Source: Cellulomonas sp. JZ18
GTDB lineage: Bacteria; Actinomycetota; Actinomycetes; Actinomycetales; Cellulomonadaceae
Assembly: GCF_009720485.1 (NCBI RefSeq)
Contig: NZ_CP045245.1
Location: forward strand, 310,001 to 374,000
Direction of reading: 5' to 3'
DNA length: 64,000 nucleotides
Shown here: piece after piece, positions 1-8,707 of the stretch
Layout of the letters: the number at the start of each line of letters is the position of its first letter
How positions within the stretch are numbered: the stretch's first letter is position 1
Notes under the pieces: model-generated
What the model saw: only the letters and a program-made list of their open reading frames with translations
Databases searched by the model: none
Told to the model about the DNA's origin: nothing
Program-made: the position numbers and the translations under genes

Positions 1-2
1 TC

Positions 3-1001
3 GCCCGTCACCTGACGAAGGACGCGGTCATCGTGGGCAAGTCGACGGTGCCGGTGGGCACCGCGGCGCGTCTGCGTGGGCTGGTCGCGGCCGAGGCCCC
101 GGCGGGCCTGGACGTCGAGCTCGTGTGGAACCCGGAGTTCCTGCGTGAGGGCAAGGCCGTGCAGGACACGCTGCACCCGGACCGCATCGTGCTCGGCGGG
201 GTGTCCGCCAAGGCCGAGGCGGTCCTGCGTCGGGTCTACGCGACGCCGATCGGCGAGGGTGCGCCGGTCGTGGTGACCGACCTGCCGACGGCGGAGCTGG
301 TCAAGGTCAGCGCGAACGCGTTCCTGGCGACGAAGATCTCGTTCATCAACGCGATCGCGGGTGTGTGCGAGGCGGCGGGTGCGGACGTGACGGTCCTGGC
401 CGACGCGCTGGGTCACGACGTGCGCATCGGGCGGCAGTTCCTCGATGCCGGTCTCGGCTTCGGTGGGGGCTGCCTGCCCAAGGACATCCGGGCGCTGATG
501 CACCGGGCGAACGAGCTGGGTGCCTACCGGGCGACGGCGCTGCTGCAGCAGGTCGACGAGATCAACATGGGTCAGCGTGAGCGGGTCATCGACCTGGCGC
601 TGGAGGCCTGCGACGGGTCGGTCCTGAACAAGCGGATCGGTGTGCTCGGTGCGGCGTTCAAGCCGCTGACCGACGACGTGCGTGACAGCCCGGCGCTGAA
701 CGTGGCCGCGGCGCTGCACCTGCGTGGTGCGCAGGTCACGGTCTACGACCCCGAGGCCGGTGACACCGCCCGTCGCCTGTTCCCGACGCTGTCCTACGCG
801 ACCGGTGTCGAGGAGGCCGTCGAGGGCGCCGACGTCGTCCTCGTCCTGACCGAGTGGGACGAGTTCCTGCAGGCCGACCCCGCCGCGCTCGCGCCGCTCA
901 CCCACACGCCGCGCGTGATCGACGCGCGCGGCAAGCTCTCGGCCGCGCGCTGGCGTGACGCGGGCTGGCGCTTCACGGGTCTGGGGCGCGCCGCCGCCTG
1001 A
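3..1001 (+). CDS. UDP-glucose 6-dehydrogenase, C-terminal part (5' end outside window)
   Basis: Oxidises UDP-glucose to UDP-glucuronate in two NAD-dependent steps in the cytoplasm, feeding cell-surface polysaccharide synthesis. The frame is open back to base 3, so the N-terminal Rossmann domain lies outside the window. The visible part holds the rest of the NAD domain (GKSTVPVGT), the central helical domain with the catalytic cysteine in GFGGGCLPKD (Cys codon at 471), and the C-terminal UDP-binding domain (GAAFKPLTDDVRDSP). A GDP-mannose dehydrogenase shares this fold, so the substrate is inferred. Phosphoglucomutase lies convergently next door and supplies glucose-1-phosphate, which fits a UDP-sugar role. 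Confidence 0.9.
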   Translation, partial: ARHLTKDAVIVGKSTVPVGTAARLRGLVAAEAPAGLDVELVWNPEFLREGKAVQDTLHPDRIVLGGVSAKAEAVLRRVYATPIGEGAPVVVTDLPTAELVKVSANAFLATKISFINAIAGVCEAAGADVTVLADALGHDVRIGRQFLDAGLGFGGGCLPKDIRALMHRANELGAYRATALLQQVDEINMGQRERVIDLALEACDGSVLNKRIGVLGAAFKPLTDDVRDSPALNVAAALHLRGAQVTVYDPEAGDTARRLFPTLSYATGVEEAVEGADVVLVLTEWDEFLQADPAALAPLTHTPRVIDARGKLSAARWRDAGWRFTGLGRAAA

Positions 1002-1017
1002 CCCCCAGGACGCGGGG

Positions 1018-1055
1018 GTGCGGTCCAGCCCGGTCCCCGCGGGGCTGGACCGCAC
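1018..1055. terminator. Bidirectional hairpin terminator 1
   Basis: Perfect 14-bp stem: GTGCGGTCCAGCCC (1018-1031) pairs with its complement at 1042-1055 across a 10-nt loop. It lies just after the sugar dehydrogenase stop codon. Confidence 0.7.
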
Positions 1056-1095
1056 ACCCGCCACGACGTCCGCGTGCGCGCGCGCGTGACGCACC

Positions 1096-1129
1096 GAGGG
1101 CCCGATCACGTGCCGGTGGTCGGGCCCTC
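1096..1129. terminator. Bidirectional hairpin terminator 2
   Basis: GAGGGCCCGA (1096-1105) pairs perfectly with TCGGGCCCTC (1120-1129). It is the second hairpin between the convergent dehydrogenase and phosphoglucomutase genes, nearer the latter. Confidence 0.65.
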
Positions 1130-1165
1130 GTGTGTGCCCGGGGATCGTTGCCCCGGGCGACGCGG

Positions 1166-2851
1166 TCAGCCGCCCAGCGCGTCCGCCACGACCTGCTTCG
1201 CCTCCTCCTGCACCCGCTGCAGGTGCTCGGGGGAGACGAACGACTCGGCGTAGATCTTGTAGACGTCCTCCGTGCCGGACGGGCGTGCGGCGAACCACGC
1301 GTTCTCGGTCGTCACCTTGAGCCCGCCGATCGCCGCACCGTTGCCCGGCGCGGCCGTCAGCCGGGCGGTGATCGGCTCGCCCGCGAGCTCGGTCGCCGTG
1401 ACCTGCTCGGCCGACAGCGCCGCGAGCGTCGCCTTCTGCTCGCGCGTGGCGGCGGCGTCGACGCGGGCGTAGTACGACTCGCCGAACCGCTCGACGAGCT
1501 CGGCGTGGTGCTGGGACGGGCTGCGCCCGGTCGTCGCGAGGATCTCCGAGGCGAGCAGCGCCGGCAGGATGCCGTCCTTGTCGGTGGTCCACACGGTGCC
1601 GTCCGTGCGCAGGAACGACGCGCCCGCCGACTCCTCGCCGCCGAACCCGACGGAGCCGTCGACGAGCCCCGGCACGAACCACTTGAACCCGACCGGGACC
1701 TCGAGCAGCCGTCGGCCCAGCGCGCCGGCCACGCGGTCGATGAGCGAGGACGAGACGAGCGTCTTGCCGATGGCGGCGCCCTCGGGCCAGCCCGGGCGCG
1801 CACCGCCGTAGAGGTAGGAGATGGCGACGGCGAGGTAGTGGTTCGGGTTCATCAGGCCCGCGTCGGGCGTGACGATGCCGTGGCGGTCCGAGTCGGCGTC
1901 GTTGCCCGTGGCGATGTCGAACGGTGCGCTGCCGCCCGCGCCGGGGCGCATCCGCTCGAGCAGGGAGGCCATCGCGTACGGCGACGAGCAGTCCATGCGG
2001 ATCTTGCCGTCCCAGTCGAGCGTCATGAACGACCAGCGCGGGTCCACCGTCGGGTTCACGACCGTGAGGTCGAGCCCGTACCGCTCGCCGATCGCGCCCC
2101 AGTACTCGACCGACGCGCCGCCGAGCGGGTCGGCGCCGATGCGCACGCCGGCCGCCCGGATCGCGTCGAGGTCGATGACGTTCGCGAGGTCGTCCACGTA
2201 CGACGACAGGTAGTCGTGCTTGCGCGTCGTCTCCGCCGCGAGCGCCTGCTCGACGCCGACGCGCGGGACGTTGCGCCAGCCGGAGCGCAGGATCTCGTTG
2301 GCGCGGTCCGCGATCCAGCCCGTCGCCTCGGAGCCCGCGGGCCCGCCGTGCGGCGGGTTGTACTTGAAGCCGCCGTCGCGCGGCGGGTTGTGGGACGGCG
2401 TGACGACGATGCCGTCCGCGAGGCCCGGGCCGGCGGTGCGCACGCCCTCCGAGGTGCCGGCGCCGTTGTGGCGCAGGATCGCGAGCGACACCGCGGGCGT
2501 CGGCGTCCAGGAGTCGCGGGCGTCGACGTGCACCTCGACGCCCGCCGCGGCGAGCACCTCGAGCGCCGTCGTCCACGCCGGCTCCGACAGCGCGTGCGTG
2601 TCCCGGCCGATGAACAGCGGGCCGTCGGTGCCCTGCCCGCGGCGGTACTCCACGATCGCGGCGGTGATGGCGACGATGTGCGCCTCGTTGAAGGCGCCGT
2701 CGAGGGCGGAGCCGCGGTGGCCGCTCGTGCCGAAGACCACGCGCTGCGCAGGGTCGTCGAGATCGGGCTCGCGGTCGTGGTACGCCGCGAGCAGGGCGTC
2801 CACGTCGATCAGGTCGGACGGCTGGGCAGGGGTTCCGGCGCGCGGGTCCAT
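1166..2851 (-). CDS. pgm: Phosphoglucomutase (alpha-D-glucose phosphate-specific)
   Basis: Interconverts glucose-1-phosphate and glucose-6-phosphate, linking glycolysis with UDP-glucose and glycogen synthesis. The 561-aa product has the substrate-entry motif FGTSGHRG near residue 40, the catalytic phosphoserine loop [11 protein letters not shown], a metal-binding DxDxDR loop (DADSDRHG) and the C-terminal phosphate-binding [13 protein letters not shown]. The ATG at 2851 is chosen because GGAGG lies 9 nt upstream and the protein then starts like other bacterial family members; the frame stays open to 2950. Size and motifs match the E. coli Pgm subgroup, not the PgcA type. It is monocistronic or read after the upstream lipid kinase; the 378-bp gap holds large inverted repeats. 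Confidence 0.95.
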   Translation of the reverse strand: MDPRAGTPAQPSDLIDVDALLAAYHDREPDLDDPAQRVVFGTSGHRGSALDGAFNEAHIVAITAAIVEYRRGQGTDGPLFIGRDTHALSEPAWTTALEVLAAAGVEVHVDARDSWTPTPAVSLAILRHNGAGTSEGVRTAGPGLADGIVVTPSHNPPRDGGFKYNPPHGGPAGSEATGWIADRANEILRSGWRNVPRVGVEQALAAETTRKHDYLSSYVDDLANVIDLDAIRAAGVRIGADPLGGASVEYWGAIGERYGLDLTVVNPTVDPRWSFMTLDWDGKIRMDCSSPYAMASLLERMRPGAGGSAPFDIATGNDADSDRHGIVTPDAGLMNPNHYLAVAISYLYGGARPGWPEGAAIGKTLVSSSLIDRVAGALGRRLLEVPVGFKWFVPGLVDGSVGFGGEESAGASFLRTDGTVWTTDKDGILPALLASEILATTGRSPSQHHAELVERFGESYYARVDAAATREQKATLAALSAEQVTATELAGEPITARLTAAPGNGAAIGGLKVTTENAWFAARPSGTEDVYKIYAESFVSPEHLQRVQEEAKQVVADALGG

Positions 2852-3015
2852 GTCCTGATCCTCCCGTAGGGGAGGGGCGCCGCGCACGCGGTCGCGCGGG
2901 TCGGTCGCGGCACGCCGGCGCGGCGCGACCTGGGCGGACGTCCGGATCACCGCCCCGACGGCGTGTCCAGGACCGTGCCGCCGTCACCCCTTCCCCCGGG
3001 CCTCCGTCCGGGCCG

Positions 3016-3124
3016 GTCCCACGTCCTGGGACGCGCCCACCGCGACCCCGTGATCGGACGCGCTGGCGGCTGCGCAGGCGCTCGGATCACGGGGTCACCG
3101 GGGCGCGGTCCCACGTCGTGGGAC
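3016..3124. repeat. Nested 40-bp imperfect inverted repeat
   Basis: Arms 3016-3055 and 3085-3124 are imperfect inverted copies. Each contains a local dyad (GTCCCACGTCCTGGGAC at 3016-3032, GTCCCACGTCGTGGGAC at 3108-3124) and a perfect inner 12-bp arm (GACCCCGTGATC at 3044-3055 against 3085-3096). Both inner gaps are 11 bp. It lies upstream of phosphoglucomutase and downstream of the lipid kinase on the same strand. Function unknown. Confidence 0.7.
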
Positions 3125-3186
3125 GACGGGGGCAGGCGGACGTCGGGCGACGCGCGAGGCGGGCCTGGTCGGCCCCCGGGACGGTC

Positions 3187-3206
3187 AGCGCTCGTGCGCG
3201 AGCGCT
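3187..3206 (-). terminator. Hairpin after lipid kinase gene
   Basis: AGCGCTCG (3187-3194), loop TGCG, CGAGCGCT (3199-3206): a perfect 8-bp stem in the upstream copy of the 21-bp direct repeat. It is placed to end the minus-strand kinase transcript. Confidence 0.5.
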
Positions 3207-3229
3207 GAGTGCCGTGCCGGCGCCTGCCG

Positions 3230-4201
3230 TCAGCGCTCGTGCGCGAGCGGGTCCCGGGGGACGAACCGCCGGGGCACGCGCACCCGCAGTGCGCCGGCGT
3301 CGACGTGCACGACGAGCGGCTCGTCGGGGCCCACCCAGCCCGTCAGCTCGCCGTCCACGTCGAGCCGCAGCCGGCGGTCGGTGACGACGCGGACCTCCGT
3401 CCCGGTGACGTACCCCTTGTGCCCGAGCGGGCGCCACGGCGTCGTCGCCTGGTGCGCCGCGGCCGCGACGACCGACGCCGGGTGGGCGCCGCCCAGCGCG
3501 TACGCGACGAGCAGCCGGTCGTCGATGCCCGCGTCGGTGGCGATGGGCGTGCCGGCGTGCACCCGGCCGTTCGCGACGTTCAGCTGGTGCGTGCGCACGT
3601 GCCACGTCAGGCCGTCCACGGTCACCTCGGCGTCGAACGGCCGGTGCGTCGCGAGCGCGCGGGCCGCCGTGACCGCGTACGCCGCCCGCCCCAGCCGGCG
3701 CTTGAGCACGTGCGGCGTGCGGCCGGCGACCTCGGACGAGAGCCCGACGCTCACCAGGTTGGCGAACCAGTCACCGTTCGCGCGGCCCAGGTCCACGCTC
3801 ACGGTGCGCCCGTGCGCGACCACGTCGAGCGCGGCCGCCAGGCGCAACGGCAGGTCCAGGCTGCGTCCCGTGTTGTTCGTCGTCCCCAGCGGCAGGTAGC
3901 CCAGCACCGTGGACCGGCCCGCGAGGTGGTCGACCACCGTGGCCAGCGTGCCGTCCCCGCTGCCGACCACGAGCATCGGCGGGTCGTCGGCCAGCACCCG
4001 GGGGAGCAGGTCGGGCAGCACGGCCGGGTCGTGGACGACGTGCACGTCGAGCACCGGCACGCCCCGGGCGACGAGCGCGGGCGCGATGCGGTCGTGCAGG
4101 ACGGCGCCGCGCCGCGACCGCGCGTTGACGAGGACGACGGCCTCCGGCGCGCGCGCGGGTGCGGCGGGGGCGGTGGCGCCGCGGCGCGGGCGGGCGGGCA
4201 T
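3230..4201 (-). CDS. Diacylglycerol kinase family protein (lipid kinase-like)
   Basis: Probably an ATP-dependent kinase acting on a lipid or isoprenoid alcohol at the inner membrane face. The 323-aa product has the DAGK catalytic fold: EAVVLVNARSRRG near residues 19-31, the nucleotide loop VVGSGDGTLATVV (a GGDGT variant with Ser for the first Gly), and PLGTTNNTGRSL. The C-terminal half matches the YegS/DAGK beta-sandwich and has GIDDRLLV. There is no membrane segment. The ATG at 4201 has GGGAG seven bases upstream. A second family member at 11199-12344 has a canonical GGDGT, so this copy may have another substrate. Confidence 0.8.
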   Translation of the reverse strand: MPARPRRGATAPAAPARAPEAVVLVNARSRRGAVLHDRIAPALVARGVPVLDVHVVHDPAVLPDLLPRVLADDPPMLVVGSGDGTLATVVDHLAGRSTVLGYLPLGTTNNTGRSLDLPLRLAAALDVVAHGRTVSVDLGRANGDWFANLVSVGLSSEVAGRTPHVLKRRLGRAAYAVTAARALATHRPFDAEVTVDGLTWHVRTHQLNVANGRVHAGTPIATDAGIDDRLLVAYALGGAHPASVVAAAAHQATTPWRPLGHKGYVTGTEVRVVTDRRLRLDVDGELTGWVGPDEPLVVHVDAGALRVRVPRRFVPRDPLAHER

Positions 4202-4225
4202 CGGGTCTCCCGGGCACGGGGGGGT

Positions 4226-4237
4226 GGACAGGTGTCC
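4226..4237. promoter_or_regulatory. Small dyad upstream of lipid kinase
   Basis: GGACA-GG-TGTCC, an inverted repeat 25 bp upstream of the kinase start. Possible operator; no family is recognised. Confidence 0.25.
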
Positions 4238-4295
4238 AGCCTGCCCGATCCACCCGGGGACGCGCTGCGCGTCGGCAGCGGGTGGACGGCCCCCG

Positions 4296-4400
4296 TGACG
4301 ACGCCGCGCGCGTCCCGTCGCGACGACGCCGCGTCCGGTCCGTCGTGGCCTCGCCGCGTCCCGTCCGTCGTGGGCACGTGCGCCCGGTCCGTCGTGGCCA
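4296..4400 (+). repeat. Degenerate 25-bp tandem repeat (about four copies)
   Basis: Units at 4296-4320, 4321-4345, 4346-4370 and 4371-4394 with a partial fifth share the end GTCCGTCG. GACGACGCCGCG recurs at 4297 and 4322, and GTCCGTCGTGG at 4338, 4363 and 4387. The array fills the space between the divergent kinase and DUF5926 genes and stops just before the latter's -10 element. Confidence 0.75.
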
Positions 4401-4407
4401 CGACGGG

Positions 4408-4413
4408 TAGCCT
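4408..4413 (+). promoter_or_regulatory. -10 element, leaderless start of DUF5926 gene
   Basis: TAGCCT ends 6 nt before the GTG at 4420, so transcription should begin at or next to the start codon. Confidence 0.6.
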
Positions 4414-4419
4414 CGGCGC

Positions 4420-5241
4420 GTGCCCGCCAACGACACCTTCGTCCTGCGCCCGTTCGAGGGCCTGCCCGGGGAGCCCGACTGGGTCGCCCTGCGCGAGCTC
4501 GTCCCCGCCGCCACGGCCACGGCCCGCACGACCGCCGAGCACGGCGCCCGTGACGTCGTCGTGACGACCGTCCTGCCGAGCTCCTGGCCCGCCCTGCACC
4601 GCGCCGACGGCACCGTGCTGCTCGCGCTGCAGACCGCCACGAGCTCGGGCGACGCCAGCCGCGACCTCGCCGCCGCCCTGCTCAAGGCGCTCGACGCCGA
4701 GCCCGGCACCGCGGTCGAGACGATCGGCCTGCCGACGCCCGGCCCGCGCCTGCAGGACGTGCTCGACCTGTCCGTGCCGTTCGAGGTCACCGTCCGGGAC
4801 AGCTTCTCGTACTGGCTCGACCCGAGCACCGAGGTGACGTCCGAGGTGCAGGCCGCGATCGAGGAGGCCGACGCGGGGATCATCGACACGCGCCGCATCT
4901 CGTCGGTCGGCTCGGCCTACTGGTGCCGCATGGGGTCCAAGGAGTTCCTCCGCTGGGCCCGCGCCGAGGACGAGCAGGTCGTGCTCGACGGGCTCGCGCG
5001 CCTGCACGCCCGGCGCGAGTCCGGCTTCGAGGACGCCCGCTTCCTCGGGTACTTCCGCGCCGCCGGCATCGTCGTGCCCGTCTGGGAGCTGGCCCGCGGC
5101 TCCGAGGCCGAGGACGTCGAGGGCCCGCTCGCCGCGTTCGCGCCCCGGCTGGAGGAGGCGATGGCCGACACGAGCCCGCTCGACGCGAACGCCCGCCGTG
5201 CGCGCGCAGGTCTCGTCGCGCGGCAGGTCACGCTCCGCTGA
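4420..5241 (+). CDS. DUF5926 family protein
   Basis: Conserved actinobacterial protein of unknown function, 273 aa, recognised from its overall sequence (start MPANDTFVLRPFEGLPGEPDW, later SAYWCRMGSKEFLRWARAEDE and DARFLGYFRAAGIVVPVWEL). There is no signal peptide or membrane segment, so it is predicted cytoplasmic. The charged N-terminal extension seen in some family members is absent. The GTG start fits the leaderless promoter 6 nt upstream. It is transcribed away from the lipid kinase, with a 25-bp tandem repeat filling the shared promoter region. No catalytic motif is evident to me. Confidence 0.8.
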   Translation: MPANDTFVLRPFEGLPGEPDWVALRELVPAATATARTTAEHGARDVVVTTVLPSSWPALHRADGTVLLALQTATSSGDASRDLAAALLKALDAEPGTAVETIGLPTPGPRLQDVLDLSVPFEVTVRDSFSYWLDPSTEVTSEVQAAIEEADAGIIDTRRISSVGSAYWCRMGSKEFLRWARAEDEQVVLDGLARLHARRESGFEDARFLGYFRAAGIVVPVWELARGSEAEDVEGPLAAFAPRLEEAMADTSPLDANARRARAGLVARQVTLR

Positions 5242-5248
5242 ACCCGTC

Positions 5249-5285
5249 CCCACCTGCGGCTCCGCCCCGCGGCGCCGCAGGTGGG
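5249..5285. terminator. Hairpin terminator after DUF5926 gene
   Basis: CCCACCTGCGGC (5249-5260) pairs perfectly with GCCGCAGGTGGG (5274-5285), starting 8 bp after the stop codon. Confidence 0.65.
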
Positions 5286-5335
5286 ACGCGCGGGTGCCCG
5301 GCCGCGTCGTGAGGCGGGCCGGTCCCGATCGTGAC

Positions 5336-5341
5336 TAGGGT
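5336..5341 (+). promoter_or_regulatory. -10 element of GT2 gene
   Basis: TAGGGT, 7 nt before the GTG at 5349; supports that start over the in-frame GTG at 5331, which would lie upstream of the -10. Confidence 0.6.
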
Positions 5342-5348
5342 GGGGCGC

Positions 5349-6170
5349 GTGACAGCGACGGGGAGCGAGGCCGGCCGGAGCCCGGAGCCGGCCGGTGGGA
5401 GCCGCCCCCGCGCGCAGCGCCAGCGGCAGCGCGTGGCCGTGATCATCCCCGCCAAGGACGAGTCCCGCCGCATCGCGGCGACCGTCCGCTCGGCGCGCGC
5501 GATCCCCCACGTCGACCTCGTCCTCGTCGTCGACGACGGCTCGGAGGACAACACCCAGCACGTGGCGCGCGAGGCCGGCGCGGTCGTCGTCCGGCACTCG
5601 CACAACCGCGGCAAGGCCGCCGCGATGGAGACCGGTGCGGCCGTCGTCGCGATGCGCGACGCCCCCGACCGGCCGCCGCGCACCCTGCTGTTCATCGACG
5701 GCGACCTGGGCGAGACCGCCGTCAACACGGCGCCGCTCGTCCCACCGGTGCTCGAGGGGCTCACCGACCTCGCGATCGCGCTCCTGCCGCCGCAGCCGGG
5801 CGCGGGCGGTCGGGGTCTCGTCGTCGGTGCGGCCCGGCGTGCGATCGTCTCGATGACCGGCTGGACCCCCACGCAGCCGCTGTCCGGCATGCGCTGCCTC
5901 ACGCGTGAGGCGTTCGAGGCGGCGACGCCGCTCGCGCGCGGCTGGGGCGTCGAGGTCGGCATGACCATCGACCTGCTGCGGCGCGGCTACCGCGTCCTCG
6001 AGGTGCCCTGCGACCTGCGGCACCGGCCCTCGGGCACCGACCTCAAGGGCCAGCTGCACCGTGCGGCGCAGTACCGCGACGTGCAGATCGCCGTGAACGC
6101 GCGCCGCGCGCGGGCGGCCGCGGGGTCGGTGCGCCGCACGCTCACGCCCGAGGTGCGTCCGCGGGGCTGA
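5349..6170 (+). CDS. Glycosyltransferase family 2 protein
   Basis: Soluble inverting sugar transferase with a GT-A fold; donor and acceptor unknown. After about 25 disordered residues come VAVIIPAKDESRRI, the nucleotide-sugar site VVDDGSEDNT, GKAAAMETG, and the metal-binding FIDGDL (DxD). A C-terminal PLSGMRCL segment and VEVGMTIDLLRRGY follow, as in dolichyl-phosphate-mannose-synthase and glucosyl-phosphoglycerate-synthase-like members. It has no membrane segments. The GTG at 5349 is chosen from the leaderless promoter. The gene ends 29 bp inside the convergent membrane phosphatase gene, so the two share a 3' end. Confidence 0.85.
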   Translation: MTATGSEAGRSPEPAGGSRPRAQRQRQRVAVIIPAKDESRRIAATVRSARAIPHVDLVLVVDDGSEDNTQHVAREAGAVVVRHSHNRGKAAAMETGAAVVAMRDAPDRPPRTLLFIDGDLGETAVNTAPLVPPVLEGLTDLAIALLPPQPGAGGRGLVVGAARRAIVSMTGWTPTQPLSGMRCLTREAFEAATPLARGWGVEVGMTIDLLRRGYRVLEVPCDLRHRPSGTDLKGQLHRAAQYRDVQIAVNARRARAAAGSVRRTLTPEVRPRG

Positions 6171-8567
6171 CGGTGCCGGGGGCGGTGGTCGCCCCCACGG
6201 TCCCCCCGCCGTCGGCGACCGGCGGGAGGGCGTCGTTCTCGAGCCGCCACTGCGCCGCCGCGGCGACCAGGCACGGCACCGACACGGCGATCCCGAGCGC
6301 GAGGACCACGATGCCCGAGTCGTTCATGAGGAACCCGATCGTCAGGGCCACGCCGGTGGCGGCGATCGCCGGCCGCAGCAGGGGCACCGCGCGCTGCAGG
6401 CCCTCGAGCGGGGAGCCCTCGCCGAGGATCGCGCCGCGCCGGGAGCGGGGTCCGGCGAGCACGAGCCACGTGAGCGCGACACCCCCGATCGCCAGCACGA
6501 GGTAGCGCCAGGAGGTGAGCACGCGCAGGTTGACCGAGAGCTTGCGCCACAGGACGTCCCACAGGCCGCCCTCGAGCACGGTCGCGAAGAACCGGCCGAG
6601 GTGCGTCTGGTCGGCGACGGGCCGCAGCCAGTCCAGGTAGGCCAGGCCGAGCGCCGCTGCGGTGCCGGCGGCGGTGACGACCAGCACGAGCCGCCAGGAC
6701 ACGCGCCGCCCCGCCACCGCGAGCGCCAGCATCGTGAACGCCACGAGGATCGCGGGCGGGCCCCCGAAGTCCGCGCCCCACATCGGCGCGCCGTCGACCA
6801 CCGCGAGCACCAGACCCACGAGCACCACCGTGAGCACCGCCGCCCCCGGCGGCCGCGGCGCAGCAGCGCGTCGGCGACCACCACGGCCACGAGCACGCCG
6901 GCCGCGGTGATCAGCGCGAACGCCTGGTTGCTCAGCCCGTAGAACCGCGCCGCCAGGATGCGGTGGGCACCCATGGGCGCGTCGATGACGAGGTTCGAGC
7001 CCGTGAGGGCGTCGACGACGAGCACGCCGACGGTCGTGCCCGCGACGACGCCCGCCGGGCCCAGCACGTGCCGGCGCCACGGTCCGGCCAGCGCGAGCGC
7101 GGTGATGACGGCGACCCACCCCACCAGCGCCCACCAGAACGCGGTCACCGGCCGGTCCGCCCGCCACCAGGGCAGCAGACCGACGAGGAACGACGCGACC
7201 GGTGCAGCGCCGAGCGCGAGCGCGACCACCTGGAGGACGCGCAGCGACGGCCGCAGGGGGCCACCACCGCCGGTGCGCGCGCGCCGCGTCAGCACGACCG
7301 CGGCGGCGACGAAGAGGGCGGCCTGGGAGAGCACCAGCCGCGCGGAGAACGTGCCGGAGACCCGCGTGACCGCGGACGCCTCCTGCTGCGCGTCGAGGAG
7401 CGCGCCGACGCGTGCCGCGCCGGTGTCCGGGCCGGGGACGGGCCGGATCCTGGCGCCCGGCAGCGCGGGGGCGTCGTCCGCGAGGCCGAGCAGCGCGAGC
7501 ACCGTCGGTGTCACGTCCGTGCTCTGCACGACGCCCGCCTGGCGCGTGGAGCCCGAGGCCAGCAGGTTCTCGTCGTAGACCGTGCCGTCGAGCCCCGGGC
7601 CGGTGGCGGCCGCGAGCTGCAGGACGACCCGCCCGGAGTCGGCGAGCGACACGACGAGCACGGTCGCGTCACGGTTGCCGAGACCCTCGAGGACCGCCGC
7701 GACGCGCTCGTCGACCGAGACGGCCTGCTGCGCGCGTGACGGCTCGACGATGGACTCCGAGCCCGGCAGGTCGGGGACGGTGGGCGCCCCACCGAGCGGT
7801 GCCTCCTCCTCGACCGGTGCCGGCCCGGCGGTGGCCGTCGGGCCGCTCGAGGGCAGGCGGGGTGCGGTGGCGTACCCGGGGTCGCGGATCTGGCCGGCGT
7901 CGACGACCAGCAGCGCGGCGCCGCCGGCGGCCGACTCGCGCACGAGCGCACGCAGCGCCGCCGGTGTCGACGGCCCGCGCAGGTGCTCGCCGACGGGCAC
8001 GCCGTCCGGGTCCGCGAGCGCGATCGCCGCGCCGGGCCCGATGCCGACCGCGGGCGTCCCGGCGGCGGCGAGGACGCGGCCGAGCGTCCCGGGCCGCGCG
8101 CCGTAGGACTCCCCGGCGGCGGCAGCGAGGTAGTCGTCCCACCCCGGCACGGTGCCGGCCTCGCCGGGGTCCCGCAGGGTGCGGCACGTGCGGTCCTCGG
8201 CGGGCAGGTCCGCCGCGCGCGCACCCGCGGACACCGCGAGCCAGCCGTCCGCGGGGCAGGCGCGCGACCCGACCGAGCGGGCGGCGACGGTCCCGACGGA
8301 CCCGCCGCGGGACAGCTCCCACAGCGCGGGCGTGGTCAGGGAGCCGACGTCGTCCCAGCGCAGCCCGGTGACCCCGACGAGGACGACGGGCCCCGGGACG
8401 GGCGCCTGCGCGGCGCGGACCGGGTCGGTGCCGGCCGGGTCGGTGCCGGCCGGGTCGGTGCCGACCGCGGTCGCGGGTGCCGCGACGCCGACGCCGAGCA
8501 CCGCGACGAGCACCGCCGCGAGCGCCGCGAGCAGGGCGGGGACGAGGGCGCGCAGGGACCGGGGCAC
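6142..8567 (-). CDS. Exported alkaline phosphatase-like membrane protein (frameshifted in this sequence)
   Basis: Reads as 808 aa once one G is restored in the run at 6843-6847. In the broken frame LLRRGRRG is followed by nonsense; the corrected frame gives AAVLTVVLVGLVLAVVDG. The N-terminus is a signal peptide (LVPALLAALAAVLVAVLGVGV), followed by a GTDPA tripeat and a roughly 340-residue extracytoplasmic domain resembling alkaline-phosphatase-superfamily hydrolases (VVLVGVTGLRWDDVG, VLVVSLADSG). About ten membrane helices follow. The substrate is unknown; a lipid-linked sugar or phosphate-linked glycopolymer is possible given the neighbouring GT2. Convergent 29-bp overlap with that gene. Confidence 0.7.
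8421..8465 (-). repeat. 15-bp tandem repeat, three copies, in coding sequence
   Basis: Three units CGGGTCGGTGCCGGC (the last with one change) encode the GTDPA repeats just after the signal peptide of the membrane phosphatase-like protein. Confidence 0.85.
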
Positions 8568-8590
8568 CGCCTCAGCCTACGTGCGCGCAC

Positions 8591-8596
8591 TAGGCT
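8591..8596 (+). promoter_or_regulatory. -10 element upstream of pheA
   Basis: TAGGCT, about 110 bp before the pheA ATG, implies a 5' leader of roughly 100 nt. No recognisable attenuator peptide was found in it. Confidence 0.35.
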
Positions 8597-8707
8597 CGCC
8601 GGGGCCGCACGGGCGGCCGCGGACGCGTGCAGCGGTCCGTCGGGGCGCGGGTGCGCCCCGGACGCGGACCGGTGCGGCGCGACCGCCGGGCAGCAGCGGG
8701 AGGGGCG

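Larger units (their letters stand above)
2852..3229. other. 378-bp intergenic region
   Basis: No convincing gene is seen. The region carries the pgm ribosome-binding site, the nested inverted repeat, and two direct copies of a 21-bp sequence (3184-3204 and 3229-3249). The second copy includes the stop codon of the lipid kinase. Confidence 0.6.

Noticed and set aside
1072..1089. Alternating CG/TG run as a Z-DNA regulatory element
   Set aside because: Short and expected in GC-rich intergenic DNA; the adjoining hairpins explain the region as terminators.
1130..2869. Long plus-strand open frame antisense to phosphoglucomutase
   Set aside because: High GC keeps antisense frames open; its translation is Arg-rich with no domain, while the opposite strand encodes a complete Pgm. 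The same applies to many other long antisense frames in the window.
4296..4400. CRISPR array
   Set aside because: The units are contiguous and degenerate with no unique spacers, and no cas genes are present.
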